Positions 23,339 through 34,525 of a stretch of DNA of 64,000 nucleotides are shown piece after piece. The notes below the pieces were generated by a model. That model did not search any database. It had not been told where the DNA came from and worked only from the letters and a program-made list of their open reading frames with translations. The DNA is from Tragulus kanchil. Lineage: Eukaryota; Chordata; Mammalia; Artiodactyla; Tragulidae. Location: contig JAIOJX010000028.1 of NCBI GenBank assembly GCA_022376925.1, forward strand, positions 67,359,001-67,423,000. Reading direction: 5' to 3'. Made by a program: the position numbers and the translations under genes. Every line of letters begins with the position of its first letter. Within the stretch, counting starts at the first letter, position 1.

Positions 23339-23373
23339 ATGTAGCAAAATTGAAAAAATCATGGGCTACTTGA
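23103..23373 (+). CDS. NSUN3: NSUN3 last coding exon (mitochondrial tRNA-Met m5C methyltransferase)
   Basis: NSUN3 methylates cytosine 34 in the anticodon of mitochondrial tRNA-Met, the first step toward 5-formylcytosine. The exon follows a TGACTACACACAG acceptor; its first base completes a codon begun in the previous exon, then reads [53 protein letters not shown] and the GPMYVAKLKKSWAT C-terminus, with TGA at 23371-23373. The STCT segment is NSUN motif VI, whose cysteine is the catalytic nucleophile in this family. GPMYVAKL is near-invariant at the family C-terminus. The cofactor-binding and motif IV exons are not in the window. Codons after the stop read Asn-Trp-Arg-stop, suggesting an end a few residues earlier than in some mammals. 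The assignment rests on recall of the human protein. Confidence 0.88.
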
Positions 23374-23700
23374 AACTGGCGATAGCCATTTTATGAACCA
23401 TTACATTGATAATACCATCAATTACATTGCATGCAGTAGTACATCATTAACATTGTAGCAGTTACATGGATAACACATCAGTGTATCATTGTATTTTTCT
23501 AGGCTCTCCACATGTTAACATTTAAATAATAATGGAGTCACTATCCCTGGGTCTGATTGGAATCCTATTTTAGTTAATATTATGGCATCTCAGAACTTTT
23601 CAGGTGTATTTTTTTCCTAGAAAATATCTATAGTAATGATTTAAGATGGTGCAGATGGTGTTTGTTCTGTATAATAAATCTACTGTCTTTTATTTGGCCT
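23374..23700 (+). other. NSUN3: Probable NSUN3 3' untranslated region and polyadenylation site
   Basis: Noncoding sequence directly after the stop codon. An AATAAA hexamer at 23673-23678 is followed within 10-30 bases by a T/G-rich stretch (CTGTCTTTTATTTGGCC), the expected layout of a cleavage site near 23695. Longer isoforms are possible. Confidence 0.5.
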
Positions 23701-26100
23701 TTTGTAGTTAAATTAATCATAATATATGGTTTTAGGTGTAAAATGTTTAGAAATACTTTTTATCCATAATGTTGGTGGTTTGAAACTTTAAAAGTACACA
23801 TTTGCTGGCCCTCTTATCAATTTTCTCCTTATCAAATATACAGATTCTTTGATTTTTTTCCCTTTTTCTGTAAAAATTGATTGGTATTCTGAGAGAAACT
23901 TCTTAAGCAGCACTATTTCTAGTTCTGGCAAAATAAGTTTCTTATTTGCCAAGTTGTTTTTCGTTAAGAACTATCTTCTGTTTACTGTAAAGGTCAGTGA
24001 CTCTGTTGACACCAGCTTTATTTCTTCACTGTTTTTTGTATTCACAAATACAAATTGAAAGGGTAAATTATGTTGAAAGGCCGTTAGAACAGCAGATTCA
24101 TGTGCACATGTTTGACTTTTGACATTCAGCTTGTAGAATAATGGAGTCTTTCCAGCAGGCTATAAAGCAAGTACTTGAAACAAAACCAGAATGATTAATA
24201 ACCACAATAACTGAACTATATTTGGGGAGTTTTGCTACATAATTGCAGTCATAATGAACACTACAGAATCTGATTATCTTACAGTTGCAATCTGGAGAGG
24301 CTTTTTGTTTCACTCCGTTATGAAATGTTATCTGAGAGTGTGATGTCACATATTAATGCACAAGAGGGAGATGCCTAATTAGAGTGGATTATACTCTTAC
24401 CAAAGCCCAGTACCATTTACTAAGTGGCTTCCTTTGTTTACACATATGCTGGGAATATTATATATATTTCTGTATATATACTTAGGGTTTCGCCTCCGAT
24501 TTGGATCATGTGTTTCCTCTAGAAATTGCTTCACTCTTTCCAAACATATTCTCCCTACTATTAAGAAAAGTTAGGTAGCATACTTAAAATGATTCCATCT
24601 ATTTAGAAATTAACTTTAAAAAACTCTGACTAGAAATACAAAATTCTGCTGAAGCTGAATTCTTTCGAATTATTACATTCTGTGCATTTAAACCAGAGAC
24701 TTTTTACTCATTAACTGTGTTTTATTTGTTTTGTGAACATACGTAACTAGGTTCCTCTAAATGGGAAGTCTTTTAAAGAATGCTATTTTTGTACTTCTAT
24801 TGCTTTAACCATTTTGTTTCCTCTGTATCTAACCAATATATTCGAAGAAAAACTGGATCTATTGGAGTCAATCAGATATACCAGGTAAATATGAAAGAAG
24901 AAGAATGGAAAAGATTTTTTACTGTGTGTTTGTGTGTATTTAGTTTGTGCTTATTGGTTTCTTTTTTCAATTTGAAATCCAATCTTCAGATATTATATGT
25001 TTAAAAAGTCTATTTATTTTAAAATTAAAAATTCCATTTATTCTGTATAGATTAATCACAAAGTAAGTTCACACAGTGCACTTTGTCAAATGTCATTATT
25101 TTCCAAACATAATGCCTAATCTGAATACTTGATATTCTACTGGATTAGACCTTTCTATGATTACTGAAAAGTACAGATATAGATACATATAGCTCACTGT
25201 TGTTAGCAATAATTATAATGAAATATCTGACAATTTACTGAGCATTAAATATTTTCCTTTATATGTTATCTTCTTTGAACTTTAAAACAACTCCAGCAGT
25301 GAGTATCACAACCACTTTTGTGAATGAGAAAACCCAAGTTTAGTGCCAAGTCTATGCTGGTAAGTAAAGTATGGAACCAAGGTTAAAATTAGCTCCAAAG
25401 GCCAGGTCCTTCTCACTACTCTATCGCTGTCTCACAGGGCATAGTTTGTAGGAACCCTCAAGATTATCAACTGACTTTATCCTTATTCTCCATTGCTCAG
25501 CTTTCCCCTTATATTCAATTCCCTATTCTCAGGCATTAAAGAGTTAATTAATACTTGGGGGAAGAACCTCAACTTTGAAATGTTTCAGGCTGTGTTCGAA
25601 AGAAGTACCTCTTGTGTTTGCAATACTCAGAAATCTCCCATAAAGGTATTCTGTGCTTTCCTTTTCTTTGCAGATGCTGAATTGACAAGTAGGAATTTGG
25701 AACAACCTTGCAATGTCAGTTCAAAAGCAGGGAGTAATTGATATTACTTTCTGTGGCATTGAGTTACTTTCAAAATAGCTTTATAAAAATTTCGGTTGCT
25801 TACCAACACATTAACTTCTCTCAGCCATCAGTGCCCTGAACAACCCCTTGTTTCAGAAATGGACTGTGAATAAGTGTAATGCATTTAAATGGTTTGTACT
25901 GAATTTTTAAAGCATCAGATATTATCTATGGCTTGGAATCAAGGCAGCCTACGGTTCTTTACCATATTACATATCCATATAGTCTCATATTGAGGATTGC
26001 ATGTTACCCTCTTAATAGTATTATGAAAAATATCCTTTCATAGAAAATCAGTAGACATAAAATAATAGACACTAGAACTCTTGCTACATGAAGTAATCAC
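23701..26100. other. Unique AT-rich intergenic DNA
   Basis: No repeat family or gene is recognised. Near 24820-24885 a short frame (NQYIRRKTGSIGVNQIYQ) is followed by a G/GTAAAT donor-like site, but nothing else supports an exon. Confidence 0.5.
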
Positions 26101-26129
26101 AAATCTAATAGACCCGTATCCAAGAAAGA

Positions 26130-26760
26130 CTTTATATCTGGAGATAAGCATCAGATCATCTGCATAGACTAGTGCAACTCATTTGGAATACAAAGAGAAA
26201 ACTAGAACCAGTAGCAACAATTTTATTAGATCCCAAGAAGTCCTTTGATGCAGTCGAATAGGACTACTTGTGTTATATATTAGGTAAATTTTGCATTGGG
26301 GACGAATATAGCAGATAGCACAATTTATGTTCATCGCATTTATATGGTTCAAATCAATGGTTTACAATCTTCCTTTCCTTGCCTTATTGCTGCACTGGGG
26401 AGGGAAGTAAGGCTGATGCCCATTACTGATGTTACTCTGCAGGGTGACATTGGAGCTCTAATATCAGGCAGATTCCCCTGGGCATCTGAAGGATGGATAT
26501 TCAGATGAAGGTTCACAAGTTAACTAATGTCTGCTGATTATCCATGACTTGTGCTGAAAACCCTAATGACATCTGTCCTGAAAACATTAAAAGTGATGTC
26601 AGAATTTGGAATAGCTTCAGGCTGCAAAGTCAATGGGAGAGATCAGAGATGCTATCTTGACAAGAGTCATTTCTATTCATATTACTTATATGACATTTCA
26701 AATAGAATGAAAAATTTAAAAGAATTGATTTGGGATTCTCATTAGGGAATGATTAAACTA
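26130..26760 (+). mobile_element. Highly decayed LINE reverse-transcriptase fossil (L1/Tx1-like)
   Basis: Translating from about 26222 gives LLDPKKSFDAVE-stop-DYL, then CYILGKFCIGDEYSR-stop-HNL. This follows the layout of non-mammalian-style L1-clade reverse transcriptases (AFDxVEWxYL, then a glycine-rich stretch, then WIxxLYSS). Both in-frame stops are TAG where Trp (TGG) is expected. Further along, frame-shifted pieces MVQINGLQS and SEFGIASGCKVNGRDQ fit the later VxxNG and EFGxxSGYKxN motifs. There is no target duplication or tail, so it is very old. Confidence 0.5.
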
Positions 26761-28783
26761 TAGAGTAGAAAAACAAACTTAAAAAATTGACCTGTTCATT
26801 CGGTGCTAATATTTTGTAAAAATAGGTTTCACTAAATCTAAAGGGAAAGAAAGCCTTGTAGAATGTATGCATCTTTAAAATTTAATTAGTTCAATCAAAT
26901 GTTAACTCCATACCTTTCTGTAGCTTTTCACCAATGAAGAAAGTAATTTCCTTAGTCATGTGAGATCATATAGTCATGTTGAAACTGGGTGAAAGCATAT
27001 ACTACCTTAGGAAAAAGACTGCCTCACTGGAAGCTATTTGATGGCATACATCATGACTCAATTAAGCTTGCTATGGCTTGTCAAAAGGAATTTTCTGCTG
27101 CATATTGCTGTGGAAGAGCCCATTACACACAAATAACTAGATATCCTAGCTGAATCAACAGACTAAAACTGTATAGCTTATTGAAAAATAAGAAACATCC
27201 AGCTTCTTCCTAGTTCTTAAAAACCAGTGAAAGAAAAATTGCAGATATTAACAAGAATGGGCAAGTTAAGAGGGGTTAGCAAGGATGACAGGAGAAAAGA
27301 GGGACTTATTTTAGCTTATAATTACTAAGTGATAGGCTTGTCCATTTACTAACTTCTGCAAAATGGTAAAATTTACCCTCATTCTGGTATTACAGTAATC
27401 CCTGGGATGAGGGACCAAGGAATGAGAGGCATTTGTACTGACTTGTTAATTCATGTTAGTAGAGCAGGATTGCTGTAGGCTTGTAGCTCGTAGCTGTCAA
27501 CTCTTAAGAAAGGCAAGGCTGTTGACACGTAGCTCAGATGCCACCAGAAATTGTTTTATGTGATATTCTTTAACCATGAAAAGCCAATATAATAGTTTCA
27601 TTGATAATCATCCTTTTTGATCATAAAAGTCTTAAGAGTAAGTCCTAGAGTATAACAAATTTGCTTACTAAACACAACAGACATACCCAAATTACCCTGG
27701 AATAGTTCATGCAAAGTCAATGGAGAGATCAGAGATGCTATCTTGACAAGAGTCATTTCTATTCATATTACTTATATGACATTTCAAATAGAATGAAAAA
27801 TTTAAAAGAATTGATTTGGGATTCTCATTAGGGAATGATTAAACTATAGAGTAGAAAAACAAACTTAAAAAATTGACCTGTTCATTCGGTGCTAATATTT
27901 TGTAAAAATAGGTTTCACTAAATCTAAAGGGAAAGAAAGCCTTGTAGAATGTATGCATCTTTAAAATTTAATTAGTTCAATCAAATGTTAACTCCATACC
28001 TTTCTGTAGCTTTTCACCAATGAAGAAAGTAATTTCCTTAGTCATGTGAGATCATATAGTCATGTTGAAACTGGGTGAAAGCATATACTACCTTAGGAAA
28101 AAGACTGCCTCACTGGAAGCTATTTGATGGCATACATCATGACTCAATTAAGCTTGCTATGGCTTGTCAAAAGGAATTTTCTGCTGCATATTGCTGTGGA
28201 AGAGCCCATTACACACAAATAACTAGATATCCTAGCTGAATCAACAGACTAAAACTGTATAGCTTATTAAAAAATAAGAAACATCCAGCTTCTTCCTAGT
28301 TCTTAAAAACCAGTGAAAGAAAAATTGCAGATATTAACAAGAATGGGCAAGTTAAGAGGGGTTAGCAAGGATGACAGGAGAAAAGAGGGACTTATTTTAG
28401 CTTATAATTACTAAGTGATAGGCTTGTCCATTTACTAACTTCTGCAAAATGGTAAAATTTACCCTCATTCTGGTATTACAGTAATCCCTGGGATGAGGGA
28501 CCAAGGAATGAGAGGCATTTGTACTGACTTGTTAATTCATGTTAGTAGAGCAGGATTGCTGTAGGCTTGTAGCTCGTAGCTGTCAACTCTTAAGAAAGGC
28601 AAGGCTGTTGACACGTAGCTCAGATGCCACCAGAAATTGTTTTATGTGATATTCTTTAACCATGAAAAGCCAATATAATAGTTTCATTGATAATCATCCT
28701 TTTTGATCATAAAAGTCTTAAGAGTAAGTCCTAGAGTATAACAAATTTGCTTACTAAACACAACAGACATACCCAAATTACCC
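26624..28783 (+). repeat. Direct tandem duplication 9 (offset about 1087)
   Basis: Copy one is 26624-27697 and copy two 27711-28783. The 13 bp filler GGAATAGTTCATG resembles the left flank just before 26624 (GGAATAGCTTCAGGCTG), a damaged read-through of that flank. The content is unique AT-rich noncoding DNA. Confidence 0.95.
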
Positions 28784-30638
28784 ATGTTATTCAAACTAAT
28801 TACTTTTTTTTTATTATTTATTTATCTTTCGAGGGGTGGGGTGGGGAGGGAGGGGGACGGGTGGGCCACTTCTATTGGCCTTTCATTTCTCTATTTTCAT
28901 CCGTCTTTGTTCTTTGGCTCCTGCGGGCCTCCCATCGCGGTGGCTTCTGTCGTCGTAGAGCGCCGGCTCTGGGCGCATGCGCGCCAGAGCTCCGGCTTGG
29001 TAATTGGACACATCCTTCCAGCCGCTCCGCGGCACGTGGGATCGTCCCAAGCCAGGGATCGAACCGGCGCCCCTTGCCCTGCAAGGCGGTGCCCTTACCC
29101 ACTGGACCACCAGAGGAAGCCCTCAAACTAATTACTTTTGTCATACATCCTAGTACAAATAATCTTTGTTAAATCTTGCAGGTGAAGCTATGCTGTAGAT
29201 GCATTATTTTCAGCTACTTAGTTAATCTAACAATATAGAGTTAACAGGTTCTTTTTCACCCCACAGTATTCATGTGGCTGAAGCTAGTTTTGATATAGTT
29301 TCAATAGAGGTTATTTTTGTTCTAGGAGAATGGTTCAGGAGAGGTTTAAGTGGGGTTTGCGACATCACTGTGGGTTTTGGTCTAGACTGAGACAAACATA
29401 CTTAGAAGCAAAGGACATAAAGGGCCTGAGGGTTTTGTACACACTAGTATACACTAGTAGGAAGAGTGTTATAACTCCCAACAAAGTTTACACATTCATC
29501 TGTCTAGTTACACTCTACCATCAGCTCATATCTTCTCCACGGGCTCCTGCCACAGGCTGCCCAATATACTTCGTTCCACTGCCTCTCCCCAGTGACTTAT
29601 CTCCTGTCTCAATTCATGTTACTAGAGCGGGATTGCTGTAGGCTTGTAGCTCGTAGCTGTCAACTCTTAAGAAAGGCAAGGCTGTTGACACGTAGCTCAG
29701 ATGCCACCAGAAATTGTTTTATGTGATATTCTTTAACCATGAAAAGCCAATATAATAGTTTCATTGATAATCATCCTTTTTGATCATAAAAGTCTTAAGA
29801 GTAAGTCCTAGAGTATAACAAATTTGCTTACTAAACACAACAGACATACCCAAATTACCCATGTTATTCAAACTAATTACTTTTTTTTTATTATTTATTT
29901 ATCTTTCGAGGGGTGGGGTGGGAGGAGGGGACGGTGGGCCACTTCTATTGGCCTTTCATTTCTCTATTTTCATCCGTCTTTGTTCTTTGGCTCCTGCGGG
30001 CCTCCCATCGCGGTGGCTTCTGTCGTCGTAGAGCGCCGGCTCTGGGCGCATGCGCGCCAGAGCTCCGGCTTGGTAATTGGACACATCCTTCCAGCCGCTC
30101 CGCGGCACGTGGGATCGTCCCAAGCCAGGGATCGAACCGGCGCCCCTTGCCCTGCAAGGCGGTGCCCTTACCCACTGGACCACCAGAGGAAGCCCTCAAA
30201 CTAATTACTTTTGTCATACATCCTAGTACAAATAATCTTTGTTAAATCTTGCAGGTGAAGCTATGCTGTAGATGCATTATTTTCAGCTACTTAGTTAATC
30301 TAACAATATAGAGTTAACAGGTTCTTTTTTCACCCCACAGTATTCATGTGGCTGAAGCTAGTTTTGATATAGTTTCAATAGAGGTTATTTTTGTTCTAGG
30401 AGAATGGTTCAGGAGAGGTTTAAGTGGGGTTTGCGACATCACTGTGGGTTTTGGTCTAGACTGAGACAAACATACTTAGAAGCAAAGGACATAAAGGGCC
30501 TGAGGGTTTTGTACACACTAGTATACACTAGTAGGAAGAGTGTTATAACTCCCAACAAAGTTTACACATTCATCTGTCTAGTTACACCCTCTACCATCCA
30601 GCTCATATCTTCTCCACGGGCACTCCTGCCACAGGCTG
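28534..30638 (+). repeat. Direct tandem duplication 10 (offset about 1075)
   Basis: Copy one is 28534-29559 and copy two 29611-30638. Filler 29560-29610 is a compressed version of the right flank 30639-30735: it retains ACTGCCTCTCCCCAGTGAC and loses about 45 bases. It overlaps duplication 9, so 27447-27697 is represented three times. Confidence 0.95.
28808..29122 (-). mobile_element. CHR-like SINE with extended C-rich tail (copy 29885-30196)
   Basis: Minus-strand SINE with high-CpG head and body (GGCGCCGGTTCGATCC, GCGCATGCGC), so fairly young. After the usual CCAATAGAAGTGGCCCACCC it continues into a C-rich stretch and then an A-rich tail. Target-site duplication TCAAACTAATTACTTTT at 28791-28807 and 29123-29139. 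The open frames of 75-141 codons over it are not genes. Confidence 0.92.
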
Positions 30639-30764
30639 AATTCACCATCACTGTGGGAAACTCCTCAACAATCTCACCTTCCTGATTCCTTTACTGCCTC
30701 TCCCCCAGTGACTTATCTCTATCTGTCTTCAATTTACACTCCTGGAAATTGCCTAGAAATTGGC

Positions 30765-31000
30765 ATTGTCTAGAGCCACACTAAACTCTCCAGTGGAGTT
30801 TGCTCTATGATGGAGATGTTTTATCCACCCTGGCCAATATGGATACTATGGTAGCCATGGATGCTTACTGAGCACTTAAAATGTGGCTACCATGACTGAG
30901 GAATATAGTTTTTAATTTTAATGAGCTTAAATGTAAATAGCCACATGAGGCCAGTGGCTACCATGTTGGACAGCACAGACCTAGAATTTTCCCATTTAGG
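30765..31000. mobile_element. hAT-Charlie-type MITE
   Basis: Contains GATGGAGATGTTTTATCC, GGCCAATATGGATACTATGG, GAGCACTTAAAATGTGGCTA, ATGTAAATAGCCACATG and GTGGCTACCATGTTGGACAG in order, followed by CAGCACAGACC. This is the pattern of an old non-autonomous hAT-Charlie element. Exact family not assigned. Confidence 0.7.
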
Positions 31001-31754
31001 AAAAGTTAGGTACCTCTGTTCTTCCAGCTTTCTTACTCTCTCATTCTCATTGAAACTGCAGTCCAATTTCCTCGTCGTGCTCGTTCTTAAGTCCTCCTGT
31101 CCCTTCTCTCCTGGTCTCCTTTCCTTACCCATCCTCGATCCTGTGGTTGATAACTTAAAACTTTTCTCACAGTGCTTTCACCTCCTTCATGCTTCCGTGT
31201 TCTACCGCATCTGATATTTAAGCCTGCAGCTCCAGATAAGTTCAGTCGCCATGCTTCCACAGAGATAAAGCCCTTTCCCACCTGCTGTCTCACACCTTAC
31301 CATCCAGCACACTCTATTGCTGCTGAAGCAATGGAAAAACCCTACAACAAAACCTCACTATGTCATTAACCTGCTTAAAATTGTTTAGTGACTCCCCATT
31401 GTTTTCAGGATGAAATCTTAGTTCTTTCAGCATTTCATACTAGGTTCTCTTGCTGTGAGATCTCTCACACACAAATATCACACACAGACACAATTACATC
31501 TTTTTTTTCTTTTTTTTTTTTTTTTCAATTACATCTTTTTTAACTTCATAAAAGTATGAGTAATCCTACTAAGGAAGCCTGTTATTACAGTGTATAAAGT
31601 GTTCCGGCTTATTCTTTAAGTAACCTGCATTTCCTACTCTATAGTTAGCTAGAGTTCTACTAGAAGACTTGATGTTATTTTTTTCACAGTGATCTAGACA
31701 TTTTAAAATAGAGTCTTTTTGCTCTTATGTTCCTGTCAGAAAACTGTATATCTC
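31001..31754. other. Noncoding DNA with poly-T tract
   Basis: No gene. A poly-T tract at 31502-31525 separates CAATTACATC repeats (31490 and 31527). This could be a target duplication around a nearly empty A-tail insertion, but the inserted part is only the T run. Confidence 0.4.
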
Positions 31755-33913
31755 GGGCAGCAATACTTAGTTGTTTTTTTAAACAGTCAATGGAAAGAAT
31801 AGTCAAACCATTTTCAAGAGCTTGTGCATTGGACAGAGAGATGCAAATTAAATAGAGAATCCACTCTATTATGGGCATGCTTAGGCATGCATACAGTGTG
31901 GGGAAATTTCAGAATGAAATAGGCTCAATAATAATGTTGGAATGCCAATGGATAAATCCATAATTGTCTTCTGGAGGATATTTCAAACCTACAAGGAATA
32001 TCCAAGGGCAGAACAGCAGATGAAGATATCTTAAAATAGAAAAAGAAACTGTACCTCAGCACATCAAGGAAAGTTAAAAAATAGATTATTAAAGTAGCAC
32101 TTGCAGAATGATAGAAAAATCTTATTCTCTATAAACTTATCAGTTTACTCGAGGGCTTTTTTTCTGAAACGTGAACATTAATGTTATTTGGAACTACTTC
32201 TACTTTTAACTTGATCTGTGACAATAAATAGGTCTCAGACGTTCTAAACTTTGGTTACCTAATTTTTCAAGTAAAATAGATTATCTCTATCGAAACTAAA
32301 TATGTTTTTATATCACAGCCATTACTATATCTCAGGCACTGTTCTAAATTATTTGTATAAGTATTATTTTATTTAATCCAATCTCTTCTTTTTTAAAAAA
32401 AATTCTCTGGCCTATAATTGAGATTGAAGCTAAAGACTGGGTACAGAAGTCAAGGATGAAAATAGACAGTAGTAGAGAACCAAAATAAATCTGAGAGAAG
32501 TTGATAAACAGAAGAGGAAGCTCTGAGTAGGCAATGGAACTGACCAGAGAGAAGCAGGCAGGAGAGTCCAGCTGAAGAATATAGCTTCTCATGTTAGTTC
32601 ACCTTCTTTGCAGTTAGATTCCTTTTTGCTCACATGGCTATTAAGAGAGTCTGGCTGTTTCTGTTGCTTTTCCAGAAAACCAGTCTGTTTCCAGGTATGA
32701 GACTTTTCACTCTTATGTATCTCAAACTTTGGTAATATAAGTACCCCTTTAAAGAGAAAAATTCTCTGGGGCCCCAGTGTTTTTTTTAATTTCATTTGCT
32801 ATAAACAAACAGACCCATGTGTAAATTTCTAGGGCAGCAATACTTAGTTGTTTTTTTAAACAGTCAATGGAAAGAATAGTCAAACCATTTTCAAGAGCTT
32901 GTGCATTGGACAGAGAGATGCAAATTAAATAGAGAATCCACTCTATTATGGGCATGCTTAGGCATGCATACAGTGTGGGAAATTTCAGAATGAAATAGGC
33001 TCAATAATAATGTTGGAATGCCAATGGATAAATCCATAATTGTCTTCTGGAGGATATTTCAAACCTACAAGGAATATCCAAGGGCAGAACAGCAGATGAA
33101 GATATCTTAAAATAGAAAAAGAAACTGTACCTCAGCACATCAAGGAAAGTTAAAAAATAGATTATTAAAGTAGCACTTGCAGAATGATAGAAAAATCTTA
33201 TTCTCTATAAACTTATCAGTTTACTCGAGGGCTTTTTTTCTGAAACGTGAACATTAATGTTATTTGGAACTACTTCTACTTTTAACTTGATCTGTGACAA
33301 TAAATAGGTCTCAGACGTTCTAAACTTTGGTTACCTAATTTTTCAAGTAAAATAGATTATCTCTATCGAAACTAAATATGTTTTTATATCACAGCCATTA
33401 CTATATCTCAGGCACTGTTCTAAATTATTTGTATAAGTATTATTTTATTTAATCCAATCTCTTCTTTTTTAAAAAAAATTCTCTGGCCTATAATTGAGAT
33501 TGAAGCTAAAGACTGGGTACAGAAGTCAAGGATGAAAATAGACAGTAGTAGAGAACCAAAATAAATCTGAGAGAAGTTGATAAACAGAAGAGGAAGCTCT
33601 GAGTAGGCAATGGAACTGACCAGAGAGAAGCAGGCAGGAGAGTCCAGCTGAAGAATATAGCTTCTCATGTTAGTTCACCTTCTTTGCAGTTAGATTCCTT
33701 TTTGCTCACATGGCTATTAAGAGAGTCTGGCTGTTTCTGTTGCTTTTTTCCAGAAAACCAGTCTGTTTCCAGGTATGAGACTTTTCACTCTTATGTATCT
33801 CAAACTTTGGTAATATAAGTACCCCTTTAAAGAGAAAAACTTCTCTGGGGCCCCAGTGCTTTTTATTAATTAATCATTTAGCTATAAACAAACAGACCCA
33901 TGTGTAAAATTCT
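31755..33913 (+). repeat. Direct tandem duplication 11 (offset about 1077)
   Basis: Copy one is 31755-32830 and copy two 32832-33913. The tail of copy one (32779-32830) matches the tail of copy two with missing bases in homopolymers. The content is AT-rich unique noncoding DNA. Confidence 0.95.
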
Positions 33914-34318
33914 ATATACTTCTAGTTTTATACAATTTTAAAATTTACAACACCCTGTAAAAATTTTAAAAGTTGAAAAATAAAGTTGAAATAAGTAGTA
34001 TTTATTTAACATTTCAGATGATGCTGCTTTGTTGAAAAACTACATTGCCACTCAAAATATGGGCATGATATCTATCATTAAAGTGTACGGCTCCAGAGTT
34101 CAGTGTTTTGGCTGTTATGCATCCCATAATTTCTCCATTCTTCCACCAATTTTTCTGTTTGGACTTCAGAAAAATATTTTTGTGGTGTCCTAGGATGCCA
34201 TTTTATTTTCAACTTTCCATGAATAAAGAATGTGTTTATGAAGAACACTTTGGGGTTTCTTAGACTATTTTTTCACAAATATTTAAAAGGTTTTCATTTA
34301 ATCATAATAGAAACAGTA

Positions 34319-34525
34319 TTAGCACGGAAGTGGTAAAGAATCTGCCTGCCAGTGCAGGAGATGCAAGAGATGTGAGCTCAATCACTGGATCAGGAAGATT
34401 ACCCTGGAGAAGGAAATGGCAACCTGCTCCAGTCATTCTTGCCTGGAAAATTCCATAGGCAGAGCAGCCTGGTGGACTACAGTCCATGAGGTTGCCAAGA
34501 GTTGGACACGATTGAGCATAAAAAC
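34319..34525 (+). mobile_element. Bov-tA-type SINE
   Basis: The tRNA head is worn (GTGGTAAAGAATCTGCCTGCC), followed by GGAGAAGGAAATGGCAACC and the Bov-A tail (GTTGGACACGATTGAGCA). The first bases of the head are missing or diverged. Confidence 0.85.

Noticed and set aside
24780..25004. Possible exon (NQYIRRKTGSIGVNQIYQ with a GTAAAT donor)
   Set aside because: There is no convincing acceptor, no long frame and no recognised protein; probably chance in AT-rich DNA.
28534..30638. CRISPR-like or satellite array
   Set aside because: Only two or three long copies with no short regular repeat-spacer pattern, in a vertebrate genome.
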